From: Symbiodinium natans
Lineage: Eukaryota; Sar; Dinophyceae; Suessiales; Symbiodiniaceae
DNA length: 64,000 nucleotides
Direction of reading: 5' to 3'
Assembly (NCBI GenBank): GCA_905221605.1
Contig: CAJNDS010000157.1
Coordinates: forward strand, 124,001 to 188,000
Part shown: positions 10,260-21,193 of the stretch, in pieces
Layout of the letters: every line of letters starts with the position of its first letter
Numbering within the stretch: position 1 is the stretch's first letter
Made by a program: the position numbers and the translations under genes
Notes under the pieces: model-generated
Told to the model about the DNA's origin: nothing
What the model saw: only the letters and a program-made list of their open reading frames with translations
The model's database searches: none

Positions 10260-11534
10260 TGGGCGAGGAGTAGACCGGGCGAGGAGAAGAGTTTAGTTCA
10301 AAAGCAAACAACCCCCACACCGAGGGTGGGGGAATACCAACCAATCACAATAGTAGACTCAAATACTAAGTTAGTTCGTGCTCACAACTAGCACAAGAAA
10401 ACTTACATAACAGCAGCACTTAATTCATCATACGCACTGGACTATGCCCTAAACCTTATACCCTAAACCCTCAACTCTAAACCCCCTTGTCCCTCCCATA
10501 CGCTGCTAGTACCGTTCCTTCAGATGCAGACCTTCGTCCAACACCAAGGCAGGGCCTCAAGGGCGGCGTCTCGATGCACGTGGCACCGAAGCCCGAGACG
10601 CAGGAGCCCACTACGTACTATACGTAAGGGATTTGTTTTGTTTTTTTTTTGGGGGGGGGGGGGGGGGGGTTGGGCTTTAGGATGTTTTTGGTTTTTTTGT
10701 GCTGATTTAGGGTTGTTGGGGCATTTTTTGGGGGGTTTTGGGGGTTTTGGGGTTTTAGGGTTCCTCAGTTTGTTGTTTCTGATGCTGGGGGCACTTATGG
10801 CAGCTGCGGGAGGGATCGCTTTTCATGCCTCTGAGTGCTGGCTCGTCGACTCGTCGTTGGCTCAAACCTGCCAAGCTGACGAAACAAGAAAGAGACTGCA
10901 ACCATAGCCTCAGAATCTCACGATTCCCATGAACAAATGCCACCCGTGCTTACCAGTGAGTTTTTTGCAGATCAGGGGGGGTTGCTTCCACGCACCAGAT
11001 GCGCTCTTTTGTGATCGCCTGGTGCTTGGCTCTCGGCCCTCGCGAAGCTCCTGGATCGAATCTTCATGGCTTTTCCTTTGTTCGGAAATTGAAGTGGGGC
11101 TTTCCGAAGATAGGTGTACCCTTGTTTGGGAATCCTATAATAAGGATTCTAGTATTTGGGGTATGTTAGGGGGGAAACACTGCCCAAGTAGGGTTGAACT
11201 TAGGGTTGGTGACTGCCTGAAGAAAAAGCCCTCAGCACTTCTGCCTCGAGGCAGCCCTCACGGGTCTTACGGGCCCTCCCCCCGCTTCCCACATGAGGGT
11301 TCCGATATTCAAGGGAACCTTTTGAAGCAATTTTTATAAGGGGATCCTGCTATTTGGGGGTCTCCATTGGGGTCCCTCATTTTCGTAAACCCCCACATAA
11401 CTTCTTCGCAGCGATTGTGAGTTTAGGGTTTAGGGTTTAGGGCGTTTAGGGCGTTTAGGGCGTTTAGGGTTCAGGGTTCAGGGTTTAGGGTTTAGGGTTT
11501 TGGGTTTTGGGGTTTAGGGTTTAGGGTTCGCTGA
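10260..11534. other. Non-coding; poly-T/poly-G and repeat fragments
   Basis: It holds a T10-G19 tract (about 10641-10669) followed by G/T-rich sequence, two fragments of the GGGGGTTTACG family (about 11096-11170 and 11340-11395) and a TTTAGGG array with GGGCGTTTA variants (11418-11529). No gene is supported. Confidence 0.5.
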
Positions 11535-14500
11535 GGCCCTGGCTGCGGCAACAACTGGTGGCCGTCGACTGGACATAGTCAACCGATGCAGTCGTCCCAT
11601 GGTGTGGCCCTTAGGGTTTAGGGTTTAGGGTTTATGGTTTAGAGTTTAGGGTTTAGGGTTTATTACTTCTGTAGTCTTGCGATGACGGGAGGTGGTTCTG
11701 CCTGCAGGGCCGCCGATAAGTTTGCTGCCTGGTACCCCGTGCCCTAAGCAAGCACGATAGCCCAGACGTTGAGCCTCAACCCTAAATTAAACACTTCATG
11801 ATGCCGCTGAAAAAGCCCTGGCTAAGCCCAATTAACACCAGTGGGCAGTTCTCTCAATTGGGGTTCCCTTTGCGGGTCCTACGCAAAGTCCAGAACCCTT
11901 TTACGAAGGAACCCCGAACAAGAGGGACTCGGAGAGCCGCCCCAGTTGAGGTCATAGCGCCCACAGGGGGCAACTCCGAGATTCCCTGTGCCAGCCGCAT
12001 CCTGGATGCAACTTACCTGACCCCCCAAAACAAAAAAAGAGCCCGAGGGTGGGTGCTGGGATCTTTTCTTAAGCTTACTGTTGGTTAGCAGGGCACGAGG
12101 CCCTACTTATATGCCCTTTAAGGGATTATATAGGGTACCTCATCCCCCCATTCCCCACAAACCAGCAGTAAGTTAAGCGAGATTCCATGCCAGCCCCAAA
12201 TGGTTGCTGAACATGGCCAGAACTCCGCTGAATATTTCGCCTAGCATTCGAATCGAGGATGTCCTGATGGTATGGTTTGCAACCCGAAGACCGCGCAATG
12301 CTACTTCGATCTCCATAAGCCAGGAGAGGGAGATGTCTTTGCGTTGCACTTGGAGTTCATGGGTTTAGGGTTTAGGGTTTAGGGTTTGCTGGCGGAACGT
12401 GTCAGAAGGCTTTGCCTAACTTGGAGAATTCTCAAGGTACAGGCTCCCTGTGGTTGCCTGTGCATTCGTTGTGACCTCTGCAAAGATCCGGATCTCAACC
12501 CATTTAGTTTTCGAAACAATTTGCAAAGACAGCCAAGAAGGAGACCAACAAATTACACTGCCCGACTATCTTAGAGCTCAGTTTCAGTGAGGCGTGCATC
12601 TAGCTCTACGATATCTACCGCAGGAGAAGATTGGACGATTGCTCCTGGAGAAGTGCTCGTCATGCACACCCCGAACAAGGCCGTTCAACAAGGTGCGCTG
12701 CCACTGCAAGCACAATATTTTTGAGTCAGGGTTAATTTCAAACTCCTGGCGTTGGATCGCGGTTTGAGGTATACGCAATGCGGCACGTGGAAGATGGTTT
12801 TCCTCGTTAGGTCAGGGTGTTCATGGAGGTGAGGTCGTATGCCCGATCCTCACAGTTTGTGCATCGTGTCGCTGTCGTTGTTGCAGCCGCTCAATTAATT
12901 TACGATCGGTAGCAGGAGCTCGTGCTTCTACCGTACTGTGTAATATATATATATCTCTCTCTATATATATCTCCATATATATATATATATATATCATAGA
13001 TATATGCATATGCATATATATATATATGAAAAATCTCGGGCGAGTGGGCTCAGAGCGGACGAACAGAGTGGCTTGCAAAGAGTTCTGAAGACCTATAGGA
13101 CACACTTCGGACCCAAAGACCCTGCAAGTGGCAACCCTAAACGCTAAACCCTAAGCCCTAAACCCTAAACCCCACTTCTTCTGAGGGAACGGAATCTTTG
13201 CCGAGTGGAGCGGGAAGATCGAGTTCTATCCCAACCACACTCGCGATGGAGGGCTGATCCCATCTGCCTTCTGCAACAACGAGGCCTTCTGCCCTTCGTA
13301 CCTTGGGGACCAAACGAACCCTAAAATTGGGGTCAGTTTTCCCTTACTACTATAATTCACTTTAAAGGTATATGAACCATAAACCCCTTTTCCCTTACTA
13401 CTATAATTCCCTTTGTAAAGGTTTATGAACCATAAACCCCTTTTAGGGTTCATTTCGTTCCCCAGGTATCAGGGCCTCAACGGCGTAGCCACCGCCATCG
13501 AGTTCACTTTCGTGCCCTTCGGCCCGGACTTCTACGACGTCTCCATCATCAACGGCTTCAACATTGGCATCGAGATGACGCCTGCCTGCAGAGATTTGAG
13601 GCCCCAGAAGACCCCAAACCCTTATAAACCCCTAAACCCTAAACCCTAAACCCCTCTGAACCCGTACCAATCTCCCTCCTGAGACCCCAGCCCAGGAAAC
13701 CGAACGGCGCCTTTGTGCAGACCACAGAGGAGGCAGCCGGCAGCCACGAGGGCTTCCAGGTAAATTTTAGTACATGTAGGGTTTAGGGTTTAGGGATGTT
13801 CCGAATAGGTTTTTTTTTTTTTTTTTTTTTTTTGGGGGGGGGGGGGGGGGTTATTGTAGTATAATTGCAAATGGACCACAAGGGAAGGCAATTAGCAAGT
13901 ATTCCGACCCCTATAGTACATTTTAGGGATGTTCCGCATCTTCCTTTATTGGGTTCGAGGCTGTGGGGTTCAAACTAGGTTCTCAGGGGCTTCTTTGTTT
14001 TGTTTTTTTGGAGGAAGGGGGGGGGGGGGGTAGCGGGAAGAGGATCTTGGCCGGAAATGCTTTCTCAAGGGCCTTAGCGAGCCCGAGGCTACAACTGCGG
14101 GAGCGCCGGCGCCTTCCAGCAGCCGGACAGCCGCCTTAGCGCCTCGGGGCAATGTTTTGCTTCACTATCTTTTTTTTCGGAAATGACTCTTCGCTGCAAT
14201 ATATAAGCTGAAAGTTCTTAGCACCATCATTAGTTGAAGGCTGTGTAATTATACATCTTGATTTCATTGCTCAACATACTAACTTGCCGTCAGTCGTCTT
14301 AAGCTGAATATACGTATGTTCCACCGTATGTTTACGCAGATTGATCTTTACACACCAGCTCTATGCTGGTGCAAAGAAAACATGATGGTCATGGGCGCTC
14401 TTCATCGACGGCAAGCCTTCTATTTCTATGGCCAGTTTCTGCCAATTGTCAGATCCTTCGTGTAGCAGCGTTGCACAAGGCAGCTCAAAGCATCACAGAG

Positions 14501-15521
14501 AAGGTCCGAAGGTTGGGAATCTACTGCAGAGGCGACCAGAAGCCCAGGAGTTGGCACAGCAGGCCGCCTTTCGGACTGTCCGTGTGCCTGAAGTTACGGA
14601 AGCAGGCGGCCCTTTCGAAGAACATTCGCGACAAAGCCCTGTACTGCAATTATCCCCAAAGATCCCGGATACGGTACTGCTGGTACACTTCAGTAGCTTT
14701 CAACTTTTCCCCAAAGCCATTCACCCCAAGTCCGAGGCTCGTGCTCCTGGAACTTCGACCCGCAGACGCCTGGACGAGACCTGGGCCCGCTTCTGCGGCA
14801 AGTTGATGGCAGTGGCACCAGCTGTACCTCCGATGACGACTGCCCCAGCAGTCAGGTCTGCGGGCAGGTCGGTGTTCGCATATTCAACCCTCTGACGAAG
14901 CAGTCCCAGCCGACTCAAGAGATCCGCATGGAATGCGGCCATCAGATTGGCCTGTGGTCCGCGTACCAGCTTTGCGTCTGGAGCGGCAACACCTATGTCA
15001 GCCCAGCGCCATTTGAGGGTTGGATTGACTGCCCCTCCCATCACTTGATGTTTGCCTGTGCTGGACACGAGCCATGGCTCACCACCTGCTATGCTGAGGG
15101 TTCTCATGACAATGGCTGCTGCGGATGCGCGGATTGGGCGGACATTCTGGACATGCCAGTCCCAAAGGCGCATGGCTGCAGGGGTACAAGTGCCACCTGG
15201 CAGCAGCACGCCCTGCCGTACTACGAGATACTCAAGCGGGGCTGTCCCACGGCATACACGCCGCCCGGCGCGATATGGAGGGTCAGAAGTCAGAAACATC
15301 TGGTTGCCTTGAGTCTCTCCCGACTGCAGGTTCGCTTACGATGACGAGTCCTCGACTTTTACTTGCCAGAGCGCGGATAGTCATCAAGAGGCATCCCTTG
15401 CTGCTCGGTTTTTCAGAGCTTCATGACAGGAGCTTGGCCCACGGCTTACTGCGAGTGGCAGTTTGAAGCTGTTCCTGAGGCTGCGTGCACAACGTACGCG
15501 GCAGATGCTCGGCAAAGTTAG
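11535..15521 (+). CDS. Thaumatin-like protein, multi-exon
   Basis: Exons fit the thaumatin/PR-5 fold in order. 11535-11615 has LDIVNRCSRPMVWP (mature N-terminus signature). 11708-11738 is short. 12245-12362 has GCPDGMVCNPKTAQCYFD. 13186-13315 has GNGIFAEWSGKIEFYPNHTR. 13466-~13591 has IEFTFVPFGPDFYDVSIING, the family core, followed by FN. 13696-13759 follows. About 14731-15259 has SCSWNFDPQTPG, many Cys, and CPTAYT. 15330-15387 has FAYDDESSTFTCQS. 15417-15521 ends at TAG. Phases agree at 12362/13186, 13315/13466, 15259/15330 and 15387/15417, using GT, GA and GC donors. Thaumatin-like proteins are secreted, disulfide-rich, and often bind or cleave glucans; function here is inference only. The first exon lacks a Met or signal peptide. 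An extra intron at about 15018-15096 is possible. The ~13591/13696 and 13759/14731 joins are unresolved. Confidence 0.85.
11616..11661. repeat. TTTAGGG array as first thaumatin intron start
   Basis: Units begin exactly at the donor after TGGCCCTTAGG and run about 45 bases. Confidence 0.85.
12942..13028. repeat. TA/TC microsatellite
   Basis: Interrupted TA, TC and ATGCATA runs inside the intron upstream of the thaumatin exon at 13186. Confidence 0.9.
13810..13850. repeat. T24-G17 homopolymer junction
   Basis: Twenty-four T followed by seventeen G, in a thaumatin intron. A shorter T/G pair occurs at about 14001-14030 in the same intron. Confidence 0.95.
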
Positions 15522-15749
15522 AGGAGCCTCAGGTACAAGACCAAGACATGGGGGTTGCGTGAGTTGAGTGTGTACAGCACAGAAGCGCCACAACCGATAT
15601 ACCGTAACTCATAGAACATCCGGACCCTGAAGTATGAGAGGTCCGGGTCCATCGTTCTCGCAGTTGTTCGCACCGCCTGCAGGAAGATGATTGCCCCACG
15701 CCACGCTGCGCGTGGTACGGTGAGGCTGTGGGATGCCATGTGAAAGCCA

Positions 15750-17399
15750 ATGATGCAGGACTCTTTGGGGTTTGAGCAACTACGTAGATTCCACTTCGGT
15801 GTGCTGCTATGCGTTCTGACAAGTGCTGCCGGAGTCCCATGTATCCTCTTTTATTTTGGCTGCGAAGGATACACCATCACTTTGTGTCCTGAAGCCCCTG
15901 AGTGGACCTGGACTGCTGCGGAGCTGAGCACAGCGACCCAGGAAGCCGATACGACGGACACCACGGCTGCAACCACAGCCACCACCACGTCTTGGTCCTG
16001 TCAAGTTGGCGATGTCGTCCCATGCTGTGCGGATCGACAGTGCGTCGAAACCTGTGCTGGCAACCAGTGCTGTCCAGATGGGACGGCGTGCCCCTCCGCC
16101 AGCGACGATTTTTCCCTCTGCCCAGCTCCAAGGTTATACACCTGCCCTCCAGAAACTTAGGGGCACTGGGAAATATTTTTTAATCCTTGGGTACTATGAT
16201 TCCTAAGAAACAGCAAAAAATTGCAATTTTTGCTGGGGTTCCAAGTTCAGTATAGGAAACCCCACCGACCACAGCCACACACACCTCGCCGTCTTCCACC
16301 GACAGCACTACGAGCGGTGCGACGCACACGTCCCTGCGCTCAAATGCGAGGCGCCCACGTGTGGCAATAAGGACTAGGCCTTTTTTGTTTCGTTTTGGGA
16401 TACGTACATGGGGGTTTACGATACTCAGGAACCCCTAGAATGGACCCCCAAATGGTAGCATCCTGATAAGAATGACCCGAATAAGGTACCCCTAAAACGC
16501 TAAACCCTAAACCCTAAATCCGCACATGGCTTGCTCTCCAGCCATCCCTGAGGATGGAGGCCCCCAGCGAGGTGGAGTACTCCGGGAAAGTGTTGGCAGG
16601 CGAGGTCACTGTGGAGTCTTGCCTTGAACTACTATTTGCTTAAGAACCCCCGAAAAACACAAAGCGAAAATCCCTAGATTGCTCTGTTTAAGGAGGATTG
16701 TGTTTTCATTTTTTTTTTGGGGGGGTTCTTAAGCAAGAAGTAGTGAAGTGAGCAGATGGGTGCTTGAAATGGGAGCCTCGCTCGGCACTCCTAGCAAAGA
16801 GCATAGGGCGCTGAGAAGCACTGTAGACAGCCGCATGACATAGGGAATCTGGGTAGGATGATGGGATGATCTGGGATGTGTAAAGCTTAGATGCTACTCT
16901 AGATTCGCAATACAACTAGTGAGTCAACACAAAAAAACTCTGGGTGTATACGCATACGCGCATAACGCATGTGCACGTGATACCATTCACTTCTGCGAAG
17001 ACGGCAGCTCAGCATGTTTTGCCAGCCTGATGGCATCTCCCACCCTGCCTGGCCCATCCCAAGGAGCTCGCGTCCGGCAGTGTGAGCCTCTTCATCACGA
17101 GCCCTGTAGTCCGACAGATGCTGCAATCCTCGCTGAAGTCTGCCATCCATGGCGCAGGCTCAGGGGCGCAAGCTGCTGGTTGCTAGCTTGCTGTGTCAGC
17201 TGCTTAGACGTAGACATGCGTGCCCGTGTCGTTATAGCCCTTGAGCAGGCATCGATTCGCAGGACGTCCGCGTCACCGCTGATGCAAGCATTTCCGCCTT
17301 CCACTACCAGATACAACTGCAGGCATCGGGTGCTGGCATGTCGCAAACCCACTCTGCATGGAAAGCCCCATGGTTTCTGGAGTCTTCGGACCAGCTTGG

Positions 17400-17435
<36 letters not shown>

Positions 17436-17595
17436 GGTGGTGCATGTTTTGCAGGCATTGTGTGTATTGTGGTTGAGTGTTTTTCCAGTGCTGCCTGTGC
17501 CAGTCCAGGCCGACTTTGTGGAGAACAAGACAAGCATCGATCAGATGCAGCTTGCCTGTTCAAGATGTGGGTATTTCGCTGTAACACGAGCTAAA
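15750..17595 (+). CDS. Secreted Cys-rich protein with possible SEA-like module
   Basis: The ATG at 15750 opens a leader with hydrophobic core FGVLLCVLTSAAG. Then come a Thr-rich linker and a Cys-rich motif CQVGDVVPCCADRQCVET, CAGNQCCPDGTACPSA. The frame ends at CCTCCA|GAAAC and resumes at 16256 as a Thr/Ser linker (ETPPTTATHTSPSSTD). Later coding-like exons are 16542-16843, with an element at 16629-16743 (EVEYSGKVLAGEVTVESCLE then VSRWVLEMG); 17081-17178 (VSLFITSPVVRQMLQSSLKS); 17263-17403 (DVRVTADASISAFHYQIQLQ); and about 17509-17579. The strand-helix-strand pattern recalls SEA-like modules common in dinoflagellate secreted proteins; that is inference. It starts 230 bases after the thaumatin stop, same strand. 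The 3' end is uncertain; a further exon may lie near 17645-17705. Confidence 0.55.
16152..16255 (+). mobile_element. Introner-like element, copy 2, acting as intron (TSD GAAA)
   Basis: The element CTTAGGG..CAGTATAG (16156-16255) is flanked by GAAA at 16152-16155 and 16256-16259. Removing 16152-16255 joins CCT CCA to GAA ACC CCA in frame, with a GA donor and AG acceptor, and removes an in-frame TAG at 16158-16160. Sequence is shared with 1308-1408. Confidence 0.65.
16410..16498. repeat. GGGGGTTTACG-family fragment
   Basis: GGGGGTTTACGATACTCAGG at its start and an ACCCCCAAATGGTAGCATCC..GGTACCCCTAAAA body resemble 4084-4190, 25113-25183 and 49273-49365. It lies in the intron before the exon at 16542. 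Confidence 0.55.
16629..16743. mobile_element. Fold-back element CTACT..AGTAG, copy 2 (TSD TGAA)
   Basis: The terminal inverted repeat CTACTATTTGCTTAAGAACC faces GGTTCTTAAGCAAGAAGTAG. It is flanked by TGAA at 16625-16628 and 16744-16747. The left flank is coding-like (GEVTVESCLE). Deleting the element plus one TGAA continues the frame as VSRWVLEMGASLGTPSKE to a stop at 16841. The same family occurs at 8819-8942. Confidence 0.75.
17404..17434. repeat. Poly-G tract, 31 bases
   Basis: Uninterrupted G31 immediately after a coding-like exon ending SSDQLGT. Confidence 0.95.
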
Positions 17596-17719
17596 CCCGA
17601 AGCCCCACAGTAAGGGCAGACTCTCCTCCCGAATTGCTCCCAAGGATGGCCGGCTTGGTTCAGCAGTGGACGCAGGAGCTCAATGAGGCCCTTGAGGGTT
17701 TAGAGCTCAGTCAGGCGTC

Positions 17720-20700
17720 CGGGTTATAGGGTCGGAGCGTATCTCAACAAGTAAGCACCACCGCAGGCTTTGTGGTCCCATTGAAAACTCTGATCCGATT
17801 TGGACTCTTCTTAATGGAGGCCGGGCTAGTTGATCTACAGGTCCCTGTCTTTGATGTCTACAAGCCGGTTTTCGCGTGTACATAGCTGTGCCAAAAGCAT
17901 TTCCACAAGCCGAAGACATACTTGTGTTAAGAGCATGCCCGCAGACCACAGGACAGCACATTTCTGCAACAAGAGGGCCTTTTGACCAGATATACTACTT
18001 CTAGCTGGTGGAGCTGGTAGGGACTCATGGCCCGATGCAGCTAAGAGGCCGTACGTGCTGGCAAGACTGGCAGCCTGATCTTTACGGCAGAAGAATCTTG
18101 GCTACTATCAACTGCCAGCTGTGACGTGCAAAGCAAGGTCCAGCTGTTTTGTTGGGTTGGGCTTCGGGCTGCTGTGCATTCTGCTCGAGTCTGCCAGCAA
18201 CCATGTCTACGTATGGAAGTGTTTGCGCACCCACATGCTTCTCACTCAAAGTCCCCCACAATCACCAAACTCCAAAGTCATGAAGCTCTATAAACGCCAG
18301 AAAACCCCAAAAACCCACACCCTAGAGACCTGAAAATCCCTACCTAACCTTCCTGAACCTTGCAAAAACGGCCCTAGACATCACAAACCCAAAAAGAACT
18401 GAGGGAACGACCATTTCCTGGGAGATCCAGAAGAAGATGCGGCAGGTGGGGCTTCGCAGAATCAGGGTTTTTAGTTAAGCGTTGAGGGATTTAAGTGTTC
18501 AGGGGTTTTAGGGTTTTAAGAGTCGATACAGTTATGGGCCACGGGTACGGACTTCTCCTGGAATTCACAAGGTTTCGACGAGGGATGCCTCGTCGCCGTG
18601 TAGTGGCTGACAGCTGTCAGGCTCTAATGGGGTTTAGGGTTTAGGGTACCTCTAACATCTCAGCCCATTTAAAGTGACTGGGCGCCAGCAGCCCTGACGT
18701 GGGTCTCGGGGGGCCCTTCGCGATCACAAGCTTGAAATCGCAACGCAATAATTAATTAACCACCCGTGCCAACATCAAATTTCATGCCTCGCCATGAGAC
18801 CCACTGTACTCCAGCGCTTGGTGACTTGGTTGCTTGCACTGTGCGCGAAGAGGCAACCGACCCGAAGTCGCAGCGCTGAGAACACGGTTTAGGGTTTAGG
18901 GTTTAGGGTTTAGGGTTTAGGGTTTAGTTTTTAGGGTTTAGGGCCGACCAATTTCCAAGCCTCCAAGAATCCAAAGCCTGCAGCCTCCCGGGGCACGCAA
19001 GCCTAGCACTCGCCTGTTTTGTCTGCTCCTTGCGACGCTTGGCATAGCCAACACAGCTATAAATAGGAGGCACAATGTCGGAAGATACAATAATCGTCAA
19101 GCTCCCCAACGCACGCTCTTAACAACACCGGTAGGCTGAGTGGTGAGCTGGCCTTTGCCCGCCAAACGCCACCAAGCAGCTTACTTCTTTGTTGTTGTTT
19201 TTGGAGTTTTTGTGTCGGAAGTTTAGGGAAGCCGAACGCAATCCCACATCGAGGTGGCGGGCGCCAGCTCCACCCTGCCAGTTTTTTGGTCAAGCACTAG
19301 CATCGCTGTCCGATAGGCTCCTGCGGGATCATGTCTTTAATTGTCCCAAGGAATTCCAGTCGGGAATACGAAAACTAACACCTTGAAAACAAAGGGGAGA
19401 GCATTGCCACTCCAACCTTCTTCACTTAACTCCCCGAGCGCCCCCCAACAGCAACCTTTCCCCCCCCCGGTATATCCTAAATCCGGAAGCTGAAGTACCA
19501 GCACAACCCCCACCCCACCTCCCCCCCCACAGTACCCCTGAAGGGGGCTAGGGGTAGCCCCTCATGGTTTTTTCGGAGATCTTGAGGGGGCACCGTACCC
19601 AAACCCAAGCCTCAGGCTTCGGACAGCCCATTTGTTGTCACCAGCGACTCGGGTGGCACAAGTACCGGGGTGGTCGTGTAGAAAAAAGCACTCTTCGGGT
19701 TTACTAAATCAGTGTTAGGGATCCTTTTTACTTTTTGGGTTATGGGCTTTCTTATATATACACAAAAGGATCCTTTTTTCTTCCTAGGGGAACAGGGATT
19801 AAGTTTAGGGTTTGGAGTTTAGGAGCGGGAGCCCGATTCTCACCAGCCCAAAACACGACGACAAGCCCTGGAAAGATCTTGAGGAGGGTCAAGGCACTGG
19901 TTGAGCTTCCGAGTTGCGTTAAGGTTGGAAGGGGTAGTGTCGCCATGTAGTCCCTCAGCCCATCACCGTGAAGACAAACGATGTAGTGAAGGACAATGAT
20001 GTAGAGACGATGCCAACGATCCGAGGTGAAGCTAGCCGGCATTGGCGGCCATGGCTTTCGCCTTTCGCAGGCATGATGTTGGTTCAAGCACAACTGATTT
20101 TCCTCAGTGGCCGATGAACTGATTCACAAATAGATGGGCCGCCATCCCACCGGCAGGCATATCCGAGAAATTTGCGTAGAGAAATGCTGCAGAGCTTCAG
20201 TGATGAGGCTAAACGTTTCGAGAGGCCGAGACAGAATAGTGCGTAAGAATCGTTCATTGTGCACGGTATAGGCGGTATAGGAGAGTAAGTGCAGCCACAC
20301 TGCGCTACCATGCAGCTTAAGCTTAGTCGTAAATGGCTCTGGCCAGAAGAGCTATCAAGCAGACACTCGAGCAAGCCACCCGTGCTTGCGGCAGCTTGCA
20401 GTCTGTTTCCAATTCAGAATTCGTTTCGCTTTTAGTTTGCATGTTTGTTGTGCAGGATTGAACAGCTTATTGAGACACACCGACCAAGTTGTCTTTCTCT
20501 GGGCTAGGGGTTCACTGATTTTCCACAATGTGCTCCTCTCGCCTGCAGTGGCACGCATCAAGCTTGCAAGTCTACACCGGCTGCGCATGTCCGTTGGTTG
20601 TTCTTCGTTTTGGCCGGCACAAATGCTGCTGCGTTCTGCTCGGCCTGCTTCCGGGGCTGCAAGAGATGGCTTCCTTGTAAAAGGAGTGGCAGGTACGAGA

Positions 20701-20998
20701 ATTAGGTTACGCCGACGTGGCAGGCTCTGAAGGAGTATCCTGTACAGGCTGATACAGTGTTGCGGCGGGCCACTGCAAAAGTCGCCCTGGCTTGCCCTCA
20801 TTACCCAATTAGCATGTATAATGAGGATTAGCTATGGGCCCTTCTAGCGCTAGAAGCTCGGAACAGAAGAGTTCTTCATGTCTGCAGTCGATTCGGCCAC
20901 GAGGACCCCAGCTGCTTCAAAGCGGGCAGCGGTCGGAGGCTCCCGGTCGGGCCCAACCGAACTCTGCAGTAGAGTCGCTTCTTGGGAAGAGCCCTTTT
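17720..20998. other. Non-coding or unrecognised
   Basis: It holds a TTTAGGG array (18885-18940) and shorter TTTAGGG pieces near 18630. Open frames at 20355-20801 occur on both strands, with no recognisable family. No element with clear termini was found. Confidence 0.4.
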
Positions 20999-21060
20999 AA
21001 ACCCTAAACCCTAAACCCTAAACCCTAAACCCTAAACCCTAAACCCTAAACCCTAAAACC
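20999..21060. repeat. CCCTAAA array
   Basis: Eight C-rich units leading directly into CCCTAAG|, the acceptor of the next exon. Confidence 0.9.
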
Positions 21061-21070
21061 CAACCCTAAG

Positions 21071-21193
21071 GCATTACATCATCTATCTCCTTCAAGAGCC
21101 GCTCACAACCGATGCCTTGCTTGCCCTGCAGTTGGGAGATCTGCTGCGACTCATTCACTACCGGCCGCAGCGGGAACCAGGCCTTACAGTGGA
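21071..21193 (+). CDS. Coding-like exon, unknown
   Basis: After AACCCTAAG| the frame reads HYIIYLLQEPLTTDALLALQ and LGDLLRLIHYRPQREPGLTV. It is Leu-rich and probably helical. No family is recognised. Telomere-type sequence borders both sides. Confidence 0.4.

Noticed and set aside
17281-17460. Poly-Pro/poly-Gly open frames across the G31 tract
   Set aside because: Produced by the homopolymer itself.
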